DNA of 45,177 nucleotides from assembly GCF_008123965.1 (NCBI RefSeq), contig NZ_VSTH01000194.1:1-45177 (forward strand), written 5' to 3'. The notes under the pieces were generated by a model. The model was not told the DNA's origin. It saw nothing but the letters and a program-made list of their open reading frames with translations, and made no database searches. The number at the start of each line of letters is the position of its first letter. The first letter of the stretch is position 1. Source of the stretch: Bradyrhizobium hipponense. Lineage in GTDB: Bacteria; Pseudomonadota; Alphaproteobacteria; Rhizobiales; Xanthobacteraceae. Made by a program: the position numbers and the translations under genes. This document shows, piece by piece, positions 17,046-25,450 of the stretch.

Positions 17046-18143
17046 CTACCTGTCCGCGGGCCACGTCCCCGGGGCGGCAAGATTGGGGGACCGACGGTAG
17101 ACGTCCCGTAAGAACTGATAGTCGACAGACTGGGCGAGGGGCACCGTTTCCTCCCCTAGTTTCGCAAAGATAAGAATATCGCGCAGGGTTCTCCAGCGAC
17201 TTTCGTCGTAGTCTGCGATCCGCCCGCCGGTCGGCAAGATTAGTCTTCGTTGCTGCTGCAGCTCGAACTTGACGCGATCCGACTTTAGTCTTTCCGGGTC
17301 AAAGCTAACGAGAACCGGCACGCTGCGTGCATAGTCACTGTAGACAAATTGCCAGCCTTTAATGATGCCTTCAAGCACCTGCGCGACGGCTGAGGGGCGA
17401 TCATGAACCAGATCAGATCTTGCAAAATACACCATTCCTGGAACGTGAAGCGCGTATTGCTCGGGCTTGATCGCATTCAGTCGGACATCGCCCGGCTCAG
17501 AGGGCCTCGGCTCCTGGCCAACTGCAGCGATGATCGCATCCACCTCACCGGCACGCAGTGCATCGAAGGTGTCGCGGTCCGGCACCTTGGTAATCTGGCT
17601 ACGTGGCAGACCAAGCTGGGCCATCATCGCATCGAAAATCACGTCCCCTTCGCTGGCCTTCCTGTAGCCAACCCGTTTTCCTACCAGATCGGCAGGGCGA
17701 CGCAGCCCAGAGCTCTCCAAGGTGAAAATTACCGTGGACGTATCCAGGAAGCTTGCCGCGAAAGCGGTCACCGGGACCCCGCGCCAGGCTGCCAGGAGGA
17801 AGTTCTGGCCGCTCGTCACGCCAATTGCATGTTCACGTGCGACTGTTGCGACAAAGTCGGAATCGTTGGGCTCGGCGCGCAGCGTGACATTGGAATCGAA
17901 GAAGCCTTGCCGTGTGGCGACCATTTCTCCGGCGAAGCGAGCGCTGAAGGAGCCGTCGAGCAGCAAACTCACTTGCGCGGCCGGCTCGAAGTGCTTCCCA
18001 ACGGCCAGAGGCTCAAACCTCAGCGCCAAAATTACCGCTGCCACGACGACTGTGGCTACAAGGACGGACAACAAGAGCGGCCGGGATTCGCGTCTCACTC
18101 TTCGCCGCAACCTTGATCTAGGCACCTGGGAAATCCTGCGCAT
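17046..18143 (-). CDS. Membrane-anchored periplasmic binding protein, NMT1/SsuA-like
   Basis: 365 residues. A basic N-terminus (RRISQVPRSRLRRRVRRESR) precedes one membrane helix (LLLSVLVATVVVAAVILALR), then a periplasmic binding fold of about 300 residues. Features of the nitrate/sulfonate/thiamine-precursor binding group (NMT1/THI5-like) are GFFDSNVTLRAEPND, AIGVTSGQNFLLAAWRGVPV, DLVGKRVGYRKASEGDVIFD, FDALRAGEVDAIIAAVGQEP and VLEGIIKGWQFVYSDYARSV. No permease or ATPase gene is adjacent, so it may be an orphan sensor or the binding component of a remote transporter. It is divergent from the sugar transferase gene, and the 137 bp between them probably hold both promoters. Confidence 0.82.
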   Translation of the reverse strand: MRRISQVPRSRLRRRVRRESRPLLLSVLVATVVVAAVILALRFEPLAVGKHFEPAAQVSLLLDGSFSARFAGEMVATRQGFFDSNVTLRAEPNDSDFVATVAREHAIGVTSGQNFLLAAWRGVPVTAFAASFLDTSTVIFTLESSGLRRPADLVGKRVGYRKASEGDVIFDAMMAQLGLPRSQITKVPDRDTFDALRAGEVDAIIAAVGQEPRPSEPGDVRLNAIKPEQYALHVPGMVYFARSDLVHDRPSAVAQVLEGIIKGWQFVYSDYARSVPVLVSFDPERLKSDRVKFELQQQRRLILPTGGRIADYDESRWRTLRDILIFAKLGEETVPLAQSVDYQFLRDVYRRSPNLAAPGTWPADR

Positions 18144-18346
18144 GCACTTTACGTGTCAGTTGAGGTATCAGATCCGCCGCGGTACAGTCACCCGGGTTAG
18201 GGTTACTTTTATCTGATCATTGTCTTAGCTCTCACTTTGTTCGAATACGCTGCAAATACGAGTAAATCATTCCGCAGGTCGTGAATTTCAGGACCATGAC
18301 AATTGCATCCGTTCGTTCCGGCTCGATTCCTAAGCCGGAGGTCCGC

Positions 18347-19786
18347 ATGGACGAACTGATCACGGTCCCCTCGCGTTCGGGACCGAGATGGCTGAGTCCG
18401 ACTTTGATCGAACGGCTGACCATAGTCGTGGACGTACTATTGATATTGATGTGCGGCATCGGCTCCGCGGTAATATACCACCTCTACACTCACGCAGCGC
18501 TCGGCAAGATTGACACGTATGCCGCAGCAAGCCTGTTGGTCGCGATCAATTTTGGGCTGCTGACCACGGTGCAGCGCGGCTATCGCCTCAAGAACATCAC
18601 CAACCTGCCGCGCAGCTTCCGCACCACGGTGATGACATGGACCGGGCTGTTCGGGGCGCTGTTGGCGATCGCCTTCACGATGAAGGTGAGCGACGAGTTT
18701 TCCCGCGGCACCACGATCTCGTTCTACCTGGTCGGACTTATCGTGCTGCTGGCCTGGAAGGCCACGGCCGGCCGCTGGACCGCCAGGGCGCTTGCGACCG
18801 GCGCGCTCGCCAACAGCCGCGCGGTCCTGATCGCCGAGTTCGGGCTGCCGGCGGCCTCCAACACCATGATGGACCTCGCCCAGCACGGCTATCGGCTGAT
18901 GCGGATCATGGAGATCCGCCCCACCGACCTCGCCTCCCCGCTGCTGCTATCGACGATCGCGCCGCGCTTTGACGAGCTGATCGCCTATGCGCGCGAGAAC
19001 CGGATCGAGCACATCTTCCTGCTGATGAACTGGAGCCGGCAGCACGCGATCGACAGCATTCTGGACGCGCTAAAAATCCTGCCCGTTCCGGTGCATCTGG
19101 TGCCCGATACCCACGCGGCGCGCTTCCTGCGCTATCCGCTGCAAAGCACCGGCAACACCTTTACCGCCGAACTGCGGCGCGCGCCGCTGTCGTGGAAGGA
19201 ACGCGCGCTCAAGCGCACGCTCGACCTCGCCGGCACCACGCTCGCGCTGATCGTGTTCGCCCCCGTGATGCTGGTGACCGCCATCTTGATCAAGGCGACC
19301 TCGAAGGGGCCGGTGTTCTTCCGTCAGACCCGCAACGGCTTTAATGGGCGCGCCTTCAAGATCTTCAAATTCCGCACCATGCGCGTGCTCGAGGACGGCC
19401 CGACGATTCGGCAGGCACAAAAGAACGACCCGCGCGTGACGGCAATCGGCAAATGGTTGCGCAAGACCTCGATCGACGAGCTGCCGCAGCTCTTCAATGT
19501 GCTCAAGGGCGACATGTCGCTGGTCGGCCCCCGCCCGCACGCGGTCGCCCACGACTCGGAATATGAGCAGATCATCGGCAACTACGCCTTCCGCCACCAT
19601 GTGAAGCCCGGCATCACCGGCTGGGCCCAGGTTAATGGTTACCGCGGAGAAACGCGCACGCTCGAGCTGATGGAGAAGCGCGTGGAGTATGATCTGTCGT
19701 ACATCAATAATTGGAGCTTGTGGTTGGATGTGAAGATCGTTCTTGGAACGGTGATCGTCAGTTTCGCCCGGCCAACAGCTTACTGA
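18347..19786 (+). CDS. Undecaprenyl-phosphate sugar-1-phosphate transferase (WcaJ/ExoY/PssY type)
   Basis: 479 residues from the ATG at 18347, which has a perfect GGAGG five bases upstream. ATG 18296 and GTG 18281 are alternatives that add up to 22 residues. It starts EPS assembly by moving hexose-1-phosphate from a UDP-sugar to undecaprenyl phosphate in the inner membrane. Four N-terminal helices (from VVDVLLILMCGIGSAVIYHL) and a CoA-binding-like central domain precede the catalytic domain. That domain has KRTLDLAGTTLALIVFAP (helix), VFFRQTRNGFNGRAFKIFKF, SIDELPQLFNVLKGDMSLVG with PRPHAVAHD, and VKPGITGWAQVNGYRGET. The GPRPHA motif favours glucose or galactose phosphate transfer (inference). 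It is GC-rich, unlike the genes that follow. Confidence 0.93.
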   Translation: MDELITVPSRSGPRWLSPTLIERLTIVVDVLLILMCGIGSAVIYHLYTHAALGKIDTYAAASLLVAINFGLLTTVQRGYRLKNITNLPRSFRTTVMTWTGLFGALLAIAFTMKVSDEFSRGTTISFYLVGLIVLLAWKATAGRWTARALATGALANSRAVLIAEFGLPAASNTMMDLAQHGYRLMRIMEIRPTDLASPLLLSTIAPRFDELIAYARENRIEHIFLLMNWSRQHAIDSILDALKILPVPVHLVPDTHAARFLRYPLQSTGNTFTAELRRAPLSWKERALKRTLDLAGTTLALIVFAPVMLVTAILIKATSKGPVFFRQTRNGFNGRAFKIFKFRTMRVLEDGPTIRQAQKNDPRVTAIGKWLRKTSIDELPQLFNVLKGDMSLVGPRPHAVAHDSEYEQIIGNYAFRHHVKPGITGWAQVNGYRGETRTLELMEKRVEYDLSYINNWSLWLDVKIVLGTVIVSFARPTAY

Positions 19787-19805
19787 CAAGCGCGCAGTCT
19801 TTTGC

Positions 19806-21062
19806 ATGAACCTTTCTTTAGCTGGATCCTGGAAATTCCTACATGGCTTGGGATCATCGTCGAAGACCCGCAATCTGATCCTCCTAGTGCTTAGTTTCGG
19901 CCTCGGCCAAGGCGCCCAGTTTTCTGCGACTACGTATCTGTATTGGATGGGCCACTACGAGCTGATTGCTGAATTTGGCACAGCCAATGCATTGACAACC
20001 TTCATTTTTTTCGTGGCAGACTGGGGAGGGGCTCTCTACCTAGCTAAGGAGGTGGTCGCCCCAAGCATGAACCGACCGTCGGCAATTGGGATTTATGTTT
20101 GTCTCAGCCAATTTCGGGTCGCCGCAGCAGCGGTATTTGCCGGCGCATTTTACATCTACGCCCTGAGTCAACCCGCTACATTCTTCAACGAATATCTAAA
20201 ATACGCCAGCCTTGGTATGCTCTGCCATGGCTTCAACGCAGTTGGCTTACTCGACGGAGCGGGGCGGAGTGGAATATCCGGTCTGACGCAGGCGATCCCC
20301 ATCGCTGGCGTTGCTATCGCGCTTCCTATTTGTTCTGGCCTCGACATGCTGACTGCCGGGCGTGCGCTCGGAGCACTATTTGCGGCATGCATCTGCCTTT
20401 CTGTATCCTTCCAAGTTATCGCAGCCCAGATTCGATGGCGATCTGCTGTCCGTGAGTTGTCGCCGCAACATGTCATCAGCATCGCAACAGCTTCGTTGCC
20501 CTACATGCTAACGACGCTCCCGGGCCATTTGCTCTTTCGAGTCCAGGTCTTGCTGGCAGCACAGCTTCTGCCGGCTGGTCTCGTTGCGCTCTTCTTGTAC
20601 TGCCGTCAGCTAATCGGTATCGGTTACCAAGCATTGGGCTTCTATCTGAGGGTCGACATCAGAGATTTCGCGGAGGATCTTAGGAGGAAGAAGTGGACGC
20701 CGACTGCCATGTTGCTGGCTTCTACGGCGGTCAGGTTGGGAGCTCTGGGAACGATTACAGTTGCTGCATCGTCACTTGCGCTATTCCGGTCCAGTCCTTC
20801 GCTTGCTTTGGGGCTTGCTGCTTACTCGCCGTGCATCATAGGCATTGCCGCAGCGGCGACATTGCAACGCGCGTTAATCCTTCGGTCGAAAGCGGCCGAA
20901 ACCACCATCATCCTGGTCATAGCAAACGTTGTGCCAGTTCTGTTGATCTACCCCGTATTCAGCACAAATTCCATTTACTCTTTGATCCTCATCGAATTCA
21001 CGAGCTTAATACTTCAATCAGCTCTATTCATCTCACGATCATGGCGAAGGGGCTTGGCATGA
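19806..21062 (+). CDS. wzx: Wzx-like polysaccharide flippase
   Basis: 418 residues with 10-12 predicted membrane helices and small loops, starting 20 bp after the sugar transferase. The N-terminal NLILLVLSFGLGQGAQFSAT and the following segments fit the MOP/Polysacc_synt superfamily, which flips lipid-linked repeat units across the inner membrane. A polar central loop contains DIRDFAEDLRRKKWTPTAML. Sequence motifs in this family are weak, so the call rests on topology and on its place between an initiating transferase and a Wzy-like protein. Its GC content is clearly lower than that of the gene before it. The stop overlaps the next start (ATGA). Confidence 0.8.
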   Translation: MNLSLAGSWKFLHGLGSSSKTRNLILLVLSFGLGQGAQFSATTYLYWMGHYELIAEFGTANALTTFIFFVADWGGALYLAKEVVAPSMNRPSAIGIYVCLSQFRVAAAAVFAGAFYIYALSQPATFFNEYLKYASLGMLCHGFNAVGLLDGAGRSGISGLTQAIPIAGVAIALPICSGLDMLTAGRALGALFAACICLSVSFQVIAAQIRWRSAVRELSPQHVISIATASLPYMLTTLPGHLLFRVQVLLAAQLLPAGLVALFLYCRQLIGIGYQALGFYLRVDIRDFAEDLRRKKWTPTAMLLASTAVRLGALGTITVAASSLALFRSSPSLALGLAAYSPCIIGIAAAATLQRALILRSKAAETTIILVIANVVPVLLIYPVFSTNSIYSLILIEFTSLILQSALFISRSWRRGLA

Positions 21063-21730
21063 AACGCAGGATGATCCTGCTGCAGCTCGCGTGCTTGTGC
21101 CTACCATGGCGCTTGCGTCGCTGGATCCTCAATGCCGCTTTCGGTTGGCACATCCATCAAACCGCTAAGATCGGCTTCTCTCTTCTTGCAACGCTGCGCC
21201 TGAACATGGGACCGAACAGTAGAATCGGCCACCTCAACTTTGCACGATACCTCGAAGAGATTGCACTCGGGGGCGGCGCGACCATAGGAAACAAGAATTG
21301 GATATCCGGTTATCCGATAAGCAGCAGTGATGCATTTCAAGGGAGCGATCGTTTTCCATCTCTGCAGATCAACGATCAAGCTGCCATCACGAATTCTCAT
21401 CGCATCGACTGCACCGACAGGGTCGTCGTAGGCGCGTTCACAACGATTGCTGGTTGGAATACGCAAATAATCACACACTCGATCAAGATAACTGAAGCGC
21501 GACAAAGATGTGCGCCGATCGAGATCGGGAGCTACTGTTTCATCGGCACGCGGTGCGTTATCCTCACAGGGGCGAAGCTCTCGGACTACTCGGTTCTAAG
21601 TGCAGGATCGGTTTTGTCTCACGTTTACCAAGAACCTTACGGCCTGTACTCTGGAGTACCCGCGAAGCGCCAGCGCAACCTTGATCCGAACGCTGCATAT
21701 TTCACGCGGAGGGCGGGACCTTGCTACTAG
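21059..21730 (+). CDS. Hexapeptide-repeat O-acetyltransferase
   Basis: 223 residues from the ATG at 21059, which overlaps the flippase stop (ATGA). A longer open frame reaches back to 20693 but is out of phase with and inside the flippase gene. The N-terminal MILLQLACLCLPWRLRRWIL region is a hydrophobic lead, followed by left-handed beta-helix repeats (NMGPNSRIGHLNFARYLEEI, LGGGATIGNKNWISGYPISS, DRVVVGAFTTIAGWNTQIIT, IGSYCFIGTRCVILTGAKLS, VLSAGSVLSHVY). The end SGVPAKRQRNLD is the usual cap of this family. It probably acetylates a sugar of the repeat unit using acetyl-CoA. A second such gene follows, so the polymer may be acetylated at two positions. Confidence 0.85.
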   Translation: MKRRMILLQLACLCLPWRLRRWILNAAFGWHIHQTAKIGFSLLATLRLNMGPNSRIGHLNFARYLEEIALGGGATIGNKNWISGYPISSSDAFQGSDRFPSLQINDQAAITNSHRIDCTDRVVVGAFTTIAGWNTQIITHSIKITEARQRCAPIEIGSYCFIGTRCVILTGAKLSDYSVLSAGSVLSHVYQEPYGLYSGVPAKRQRNLDPNAAYFTRRAGPCY

Positions 21731-21850
21731 GCCAGCCAACTTGCCTGGATCGTAGGGCGCGGAGGAGGTATCCAAACCAAGTTTCAAGTGCGCTCCAATC
21801 ATAGCGGCAAGTTTACATCCCCGACTACAGATCTACAACTGTGAGGTATA

Positions 21851-22483
21851 ATGTTGATCGATCAACGGCCGATCTTCCAGGACCTTTCACGATCCAAAGC
21901 CCCTCCGGGATTCAGAGGACGATCAGGAGCCACGGTAATACTCTGGCAAACCGTTCAACTGACGCTCTTCAACTTGTCGCCACAGCCAGCCTACGCCTGG
22001 CGCAGGTTTCTACTAAGACTCTTTGGCGCCGAAGTCGGCGAGGGTGTTTTGGTTAGACCATCTGCCCGCATCACGTACCCCTGGAAAGTTAAATTGGGGC
22101 ACCATTGCTGGATTGGCGACAACGCTGAACTTTACTCGCTAGGCGAAATAACGATAGGAGACAACGCCGTTGTATCTCAGCGATCCTATCTTTGTGCTGC
22201 AACGCACGACTACAGAGATATCGCCTTTCGGCTCGTCGACAGGCCAATCATAATCGAGCGAGAAGCTTGGATTGCTGCAGATTGCTTCATTGCGCCAGGG
22301 GTCACTATCGGGATGGGCTCGATCGTTGGCGCGCGAAGCACCGTGCTGCAGTCGGTGGAAGCAGGCATGATCGTGGCCGGATATCCCGCCGAGTTCAAAG
22401 GTTATCGCCGCCCTGCTCTGAGCGACGGTCTGGTACATCAATCAGAGGACGCTATTGCGGGACGATCGGAAGAACCACTATGA
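21851..22483 (+). CDS. wcaF: WcaF-like acetyltransferase
   Basis: 210 residues with GAGG five bases before the ATG. The N-terminal VILWQTVQLTLFNLSPQPAY and WRRFLLRLFGAEVGEGVLVR are the opening of colanic-acid WcaF-type acetyltransferases. The beta-helix body has ARITYPWKVKLGHHCWIGDN, LGEITIGDNAVVSQRSYLCA with the catalytic-type His in ATHDYRD, and WIAADCFIAPGVTIGMGSIV. The cap is VAGYPAEFKG. It O-acetylates a sugar of the lipid-linked repeat unit or polymer. Its 3' end overlaps the convergent GH71-like gene by 46 bp (22438-22483), an unusual arrangement. Confidence 0.9.
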   Translation: MLIDQRPIFQDLSRSKAPPGFRGRSGATVILWQTVQLTLFNLSPQPAYAWRRFLLRLFGAEVGEGVLVRPSARITYPWKVKLGHHCWIGDNAELYSLGEITIGDNAVVSQRSYLCAATHDYRDIAFRLVDRPIIIEREAWIAADCFIAPGVTIGMGSIVGARSTVLQSVEAGMIVAGYPAEFKGYRRPALSDGLVHQSEDAIAGRSEEPL

Positions 22484-23910
22484 TAAAGAAGGTCTTGGTA
22501 TTGTGACTCGGCTCGGACTTCATAAGCGCTGGCAAATGAGATCTCAGCTTTGCCGCTTCTGACCAGGCGAAATGTCGGGCGACCCAAGACTAAGGGTGCC
22601 CTGAGCGACGTAATTCCCCCGGTGGCATCAACATTGACGATTCCTTTACTCGTCTCGATCTCAAGCCGCCCAGCGCTTGTGAGGAATCCAAGCAATTCAA
22701 TCTCATTAGACTCAGGATCGTCGAACCGGCGAGTAAATCGCGACGTCTGCAGAGAGCCTCCGGCCTGCGCGTCCGTCGATTCAACGCGGTGGAAATAAAA
22801 GAGAACATCTTTAGCAATAGATGGCTGCTTTCGTTCCTTGTACCAGCCGACAAAAAAAGCGGTCAGGTCGTAAAATGCATGTTGTATGCTTGTAGACGGC
22901 TGTATCTCCGATCCTTCGGAATAGTCGTTCCACGTAGCAATTGCCACTGCGTCCGCGTCGGCTGCGATCGCGCGTTCCCATCCCTGCCGAAAAAGCCGGC
23001 TGTTGCCGGCCTCTACGTACCAAAAATCCTTCGGCCGAACGTCTTGAGGCCACACGGGGGCGATCCAACCTTTTCCCGCTGCTCGAATGAGTAAAGCGAA
23101 GCTCTCAATGGCCGCAAATTGGCTGGAGCGATTCCCCCCCCAGATCGACGCAGCATCCACGAGAGGCAGGTAGGGAAATGCTTCGGAACCATTTAGGAAG
23201 CTTGGGGCAAAGTAGACCACTTCGCCTTTGGCAGCCAGCTCCGCAAATAGCTGTCTCCATCGTGTAACCGGCCACCGTTCTGGCGCGAACGCTCCCAAGA
23301 TAAGGCGTCCATCGGGTGTGCGAGCAATCGGAATGCGCTTAGCCACACTTGCTAGTGCATCCGCTAGCTCCGTTATAGGCAAGTCGCGAGCTAGAACAGC
23401 ACAGTCGAGCGACAACATAATCGAGAACGTAACATCAAGACGCTCACACGCAGCGAGCATGTCCAACAACGGCAACCAATACAAATAAGAATCTTGTTTA
23501 GTTGAGCCAATATTGAACTGGAAACCATCAATGCCCACCGCAACGGCGGCACGGATATCGTGAACCATATCCAATACGGACCAATCAGGACTCGCCAGAG
23601 GTGACCTTGGAAGCGGCCGCTCTCGGATGAACCCACCGGAACCGCGATATTTTCCTCCCAGCGCTGCCGGCGAAAGATAGTTCGCATATAGATCCTGCTG
23701 AGGAGGTTTATTGTCGAATGAGCGCCGAAATATATGCCAGTGAGCGAAAACTCGGCGGCCAAGAGCCTCCTTATGTGGCAGGGCTTTGGCTTGTACTTCT
23801 CGCGGGCGCGCAGACGAACAAAAGACTGCTGCGCCGGCTCTGACCAAGAATCCTCGCCGGTTGCCTTGAAGGGGCAACAACTTTCTTCTTGTTGTTTCAG
23901 CGGAGCTCAT
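22438..23910 (-). CDS. Exported GH71-family glucanase-like protein
   Basis: 490 residues. A twin-arginine-type leader (NRRGFLVRAGAAVFCSSA) points to Tat export. The mature protein has the fingerprints of glycoside hydrolase family 71 (alpha-1,3-glucanase, mutanase): RRVFAHWHIFRRSFDNKPPQ, DIRAAVAVGIDGFQFNIGST, MLAACERLDVTFSIMLSLDC, VVYFAPSFLNGSEAFPYLPL, then IAPVWPQDVRPKDFWYVEAG and AIATWNDYSEGSEIQPS. A C-terminal beta-rich region of about 100 residues follows. It is the only minus-strand gene inside the plus-strand cassette. It may trim, release or proofread the polymer in the periplasm, by analogy with hydrolases and lyases in other EPS loci; this is inference. Whether the natural substrate is an alpha-1,3-glucan is unknown. 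Confidence 0.85.
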   Translation of the reverse strand: MSSAETTRRKLLPLQGNRRGFLVRAGAAVFCSSARPREVQAKALPHKEALGRRVFAHWHIFRRSFDNKPPQQDLYANYLSPAALGGKYRGSGGFIRERPLPRSPLASPDWSVLDMVHDIRAAVAVGIDGFQFNIGSTKQDSYLYWLPLLDMLAACERLDVTFSIMLSLDCAVLARDLPITELADALASVAKRIPIARTPDGRLILGAFAPERWPVTRWRQLFAELAAKGEVVYFAPSFLNGSEAFPYLPLVDAASIWGGNRSSQFAAIESFALLIRAAGKGWIAPVWPQDVRPKDFWYVEAGNSRLFRQGWERAIAADADAVAIATWNDYSEGSEIQPSTSIQHAFYDLTAFFVGWYKERKQPSIAKDVLFYFHRVESTDAQAGGSLQTSRFTRRFDDPESNEIELLGFLTSAGRLEIETSKGIVNVDATGGITSLRAPLVLGRPTFRLVRSGKAEISFASAYEVRAESQYQDLLYHSGSSDRPAIASSD

Positions 23911-23962
23911 TTATAAAAGTGCATGTTTTATCAACACTTGGCGACGAAATAGAACTGCTGAG

Positions 23963-25450
23963 ATGGCTGCTCTTTCTGGACGGGCCGCAGTTCCGAAAAT
24001 CCAACCGACCGCAACCATAGTTTCATTGACGGACTTTGTGCTCGGGTTTTCGCTGGGCAGCTACCTCATTTGGTCATTCATCGTATCCTCCGGTCAAGCG
24101 GAATTTGCGCTTCTATCCGAACTCGTACTAGCTGTGAATGGCGGATTGGCGCTGACTGGATTGCTCATTTCGATGGGCAGGGGCTTTCCATTGTTCACGG
24201 TCTTCTTCCTGTTCAACCTCATTTTTCACGGTATAGCGCCCCTGCAGCAAATTGCAGAGAAGACCTCGCCGATTTTCAACGACACGGACATTCTGCTTGA
24301 AGCATCGCTGTTGTGCGTCCCCTTCACAATTGCTGGACTAATCGCAGTTGTGCAACGCGCACCTGCGCCATTACGACCCGTGGCTAGTCCGCGATTTCTC
24401 AGTGGCAGCCTCTTACGATTTCGCCCTCGAAGTACCCTCGTCTTGTTTGTGGTTGCAGCTGCCATTACCGCTGCATTGCTAGTTTATTATCTTCCCGTTC
24501 TGCTGACGAACCGCCAGGCACTGTCGGACCAATTGGCAGACGACGCTTCGAAAACGGGGGTAATCGTCCTGAACGGATTTTTGAGCCCTTTCGTTCTTGC
24601 TGCCGCGCTCATTGGGCTCGTAATTAACTACCGGTGGTCGAGCGATCTTGGAACCGCCGCCTTCGGCGTACTCGCTGTGGCGGCGGTTCTAGTGAATAAC
24701 CCGCTCATTCATGCGAGGTACCAGTCATCCGCGCTCTTGGGCTTTATGTTGCTTTCCATTTTCGGTTGGAGAAGGTCTCGCTTGCTTGTGTACGTGGTGC
24801 TAGCTGCGATTTCTGTGTCTCCGATCTTTAACAGCATCTTCCGATACAATTCGTACAAGGTTGATCAACGAACCTTGCAAAACTTCTTTGCGCATATGGA
24901 TTACGACGCACTCAACATCCTCTGCTACACGCTCGTATGGGTCCGAGAGCAAGGAATTTCATTCGGGGCTAACTTATTCGGAGCCCTACTCTTTTTTGTT
25001 CCCCGCAGTGTCTGGAGTGACAAAGGCGAACATCCAACGTTAACAATGTTCAGCTACCTGAAAGAGTACCAAGGCTATGGAACGGACAATCTATCCTCAC
25101 CGCCCCCCGTCGAAGGTTATTTTGCATTCGGCCTGTTAGGAGCATTGATTTTTCCCCTTCTTGTGGTGGCCACGTTGGATTGGCTGGAGAGGCGAGCTAC
25201 TGTTTCCGAAGAATTTTCGCCATGGCAATTGATTGTTTGCATGTCCGCGATGCTGGCCCTTATAGTTCTTCGTGGTCCCTTCCAAGTAGGGTTTTCCGAA
25301 ATTGTCTTGCATTCGCTGGCGATTGTAGCTGTCGCACTATTGATCTCCAAAGGGGCTAGTGCCAACGCGCTTCGCCGACGACATCGAGCATCAACTCAAG
25401 CAGCGCCGAATTATGACTCATCAAAGCATCGACTCAACCTTCTTCCCTGA
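23963..25450 (+). CDS. wzy: Wzy-like repeat-unit polymerase
   Basis: 495 residues with about 11 predicted membrane helices, divergent from the GH71-like gene with 52 bp between starts. The large periplasmic loop near residues 300-390 carries FNSIFRYNSYKVDQRTLQNF and FVPRSVWSDKGEHPTLTMFS; an F-PR-(V/I)W-(D/P)K motif is typical of oligosaccharide repeat-unit polymerases (O-antigen Wzy group). The enzyme would join lipid-linked repeat units on the periplasmic side. Sequence conservation in this family is low, so topology, the motif and the flippase upstream carry the call. The C-terminus overlaps the start of the methyltransferase frame. Confidence 0.8.
   Translation: MAALSGRAAVPKIQPTATIVSLTDFVLGFSLGSYLIWSFIVSSGQAEFALLSELVLAVNGGLALTGLLISMGRGFPLFTVFFLFNLIFHGIAPLQQIAEKTSPIFNDTDILLEASLLCVPFTIAGLIAVVQRAPAPLRPVASPRFLSGSLLRFRPRSTLVLFVVAAAITAALLVYYLPVLLTNRQALSDQLADDASKTGVIVLNGFLSPFVLAAALIGLVINYRWSSDLGTAAFGVLAVAAVLVNNPLIHARYQSSALLGFMLLSIFGWRRSRLLVYVVLAAISVSPIFNSIFRYNSYKVDQRTLQNFFAHMDYDALNILCYTLVWVREQGISFGANLFGALLFFVPRSVWSDKGEHPTLTMFSYLKEYQGYGTDNLSSPPPVEGYFAFGLLGALIFPLLVVATLDWLERRATVSEEFSPWQLIVCMSAMLALIVLRGPFQVGFSEIVLHSLAIVAVALLISKGASANALRRRHRASTQAAPNYDSSKHRLNLLP

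Noticed and set aside
18168..18220. ATCAGAT / ATCTGAT inverted repeat in the promoter region of the sugar transferase
   Set aside because: The arms are only 7 bp and about 37 bp apart. Chance is likely.
20693..21058. N-terminal extension of the first acetyltransferase
   Set aside because: It overlaps the flippase coding sequence in another frame and has the Cys/His-rich composition of a shadow. The ATGA-coupled start at 21059 is far better.
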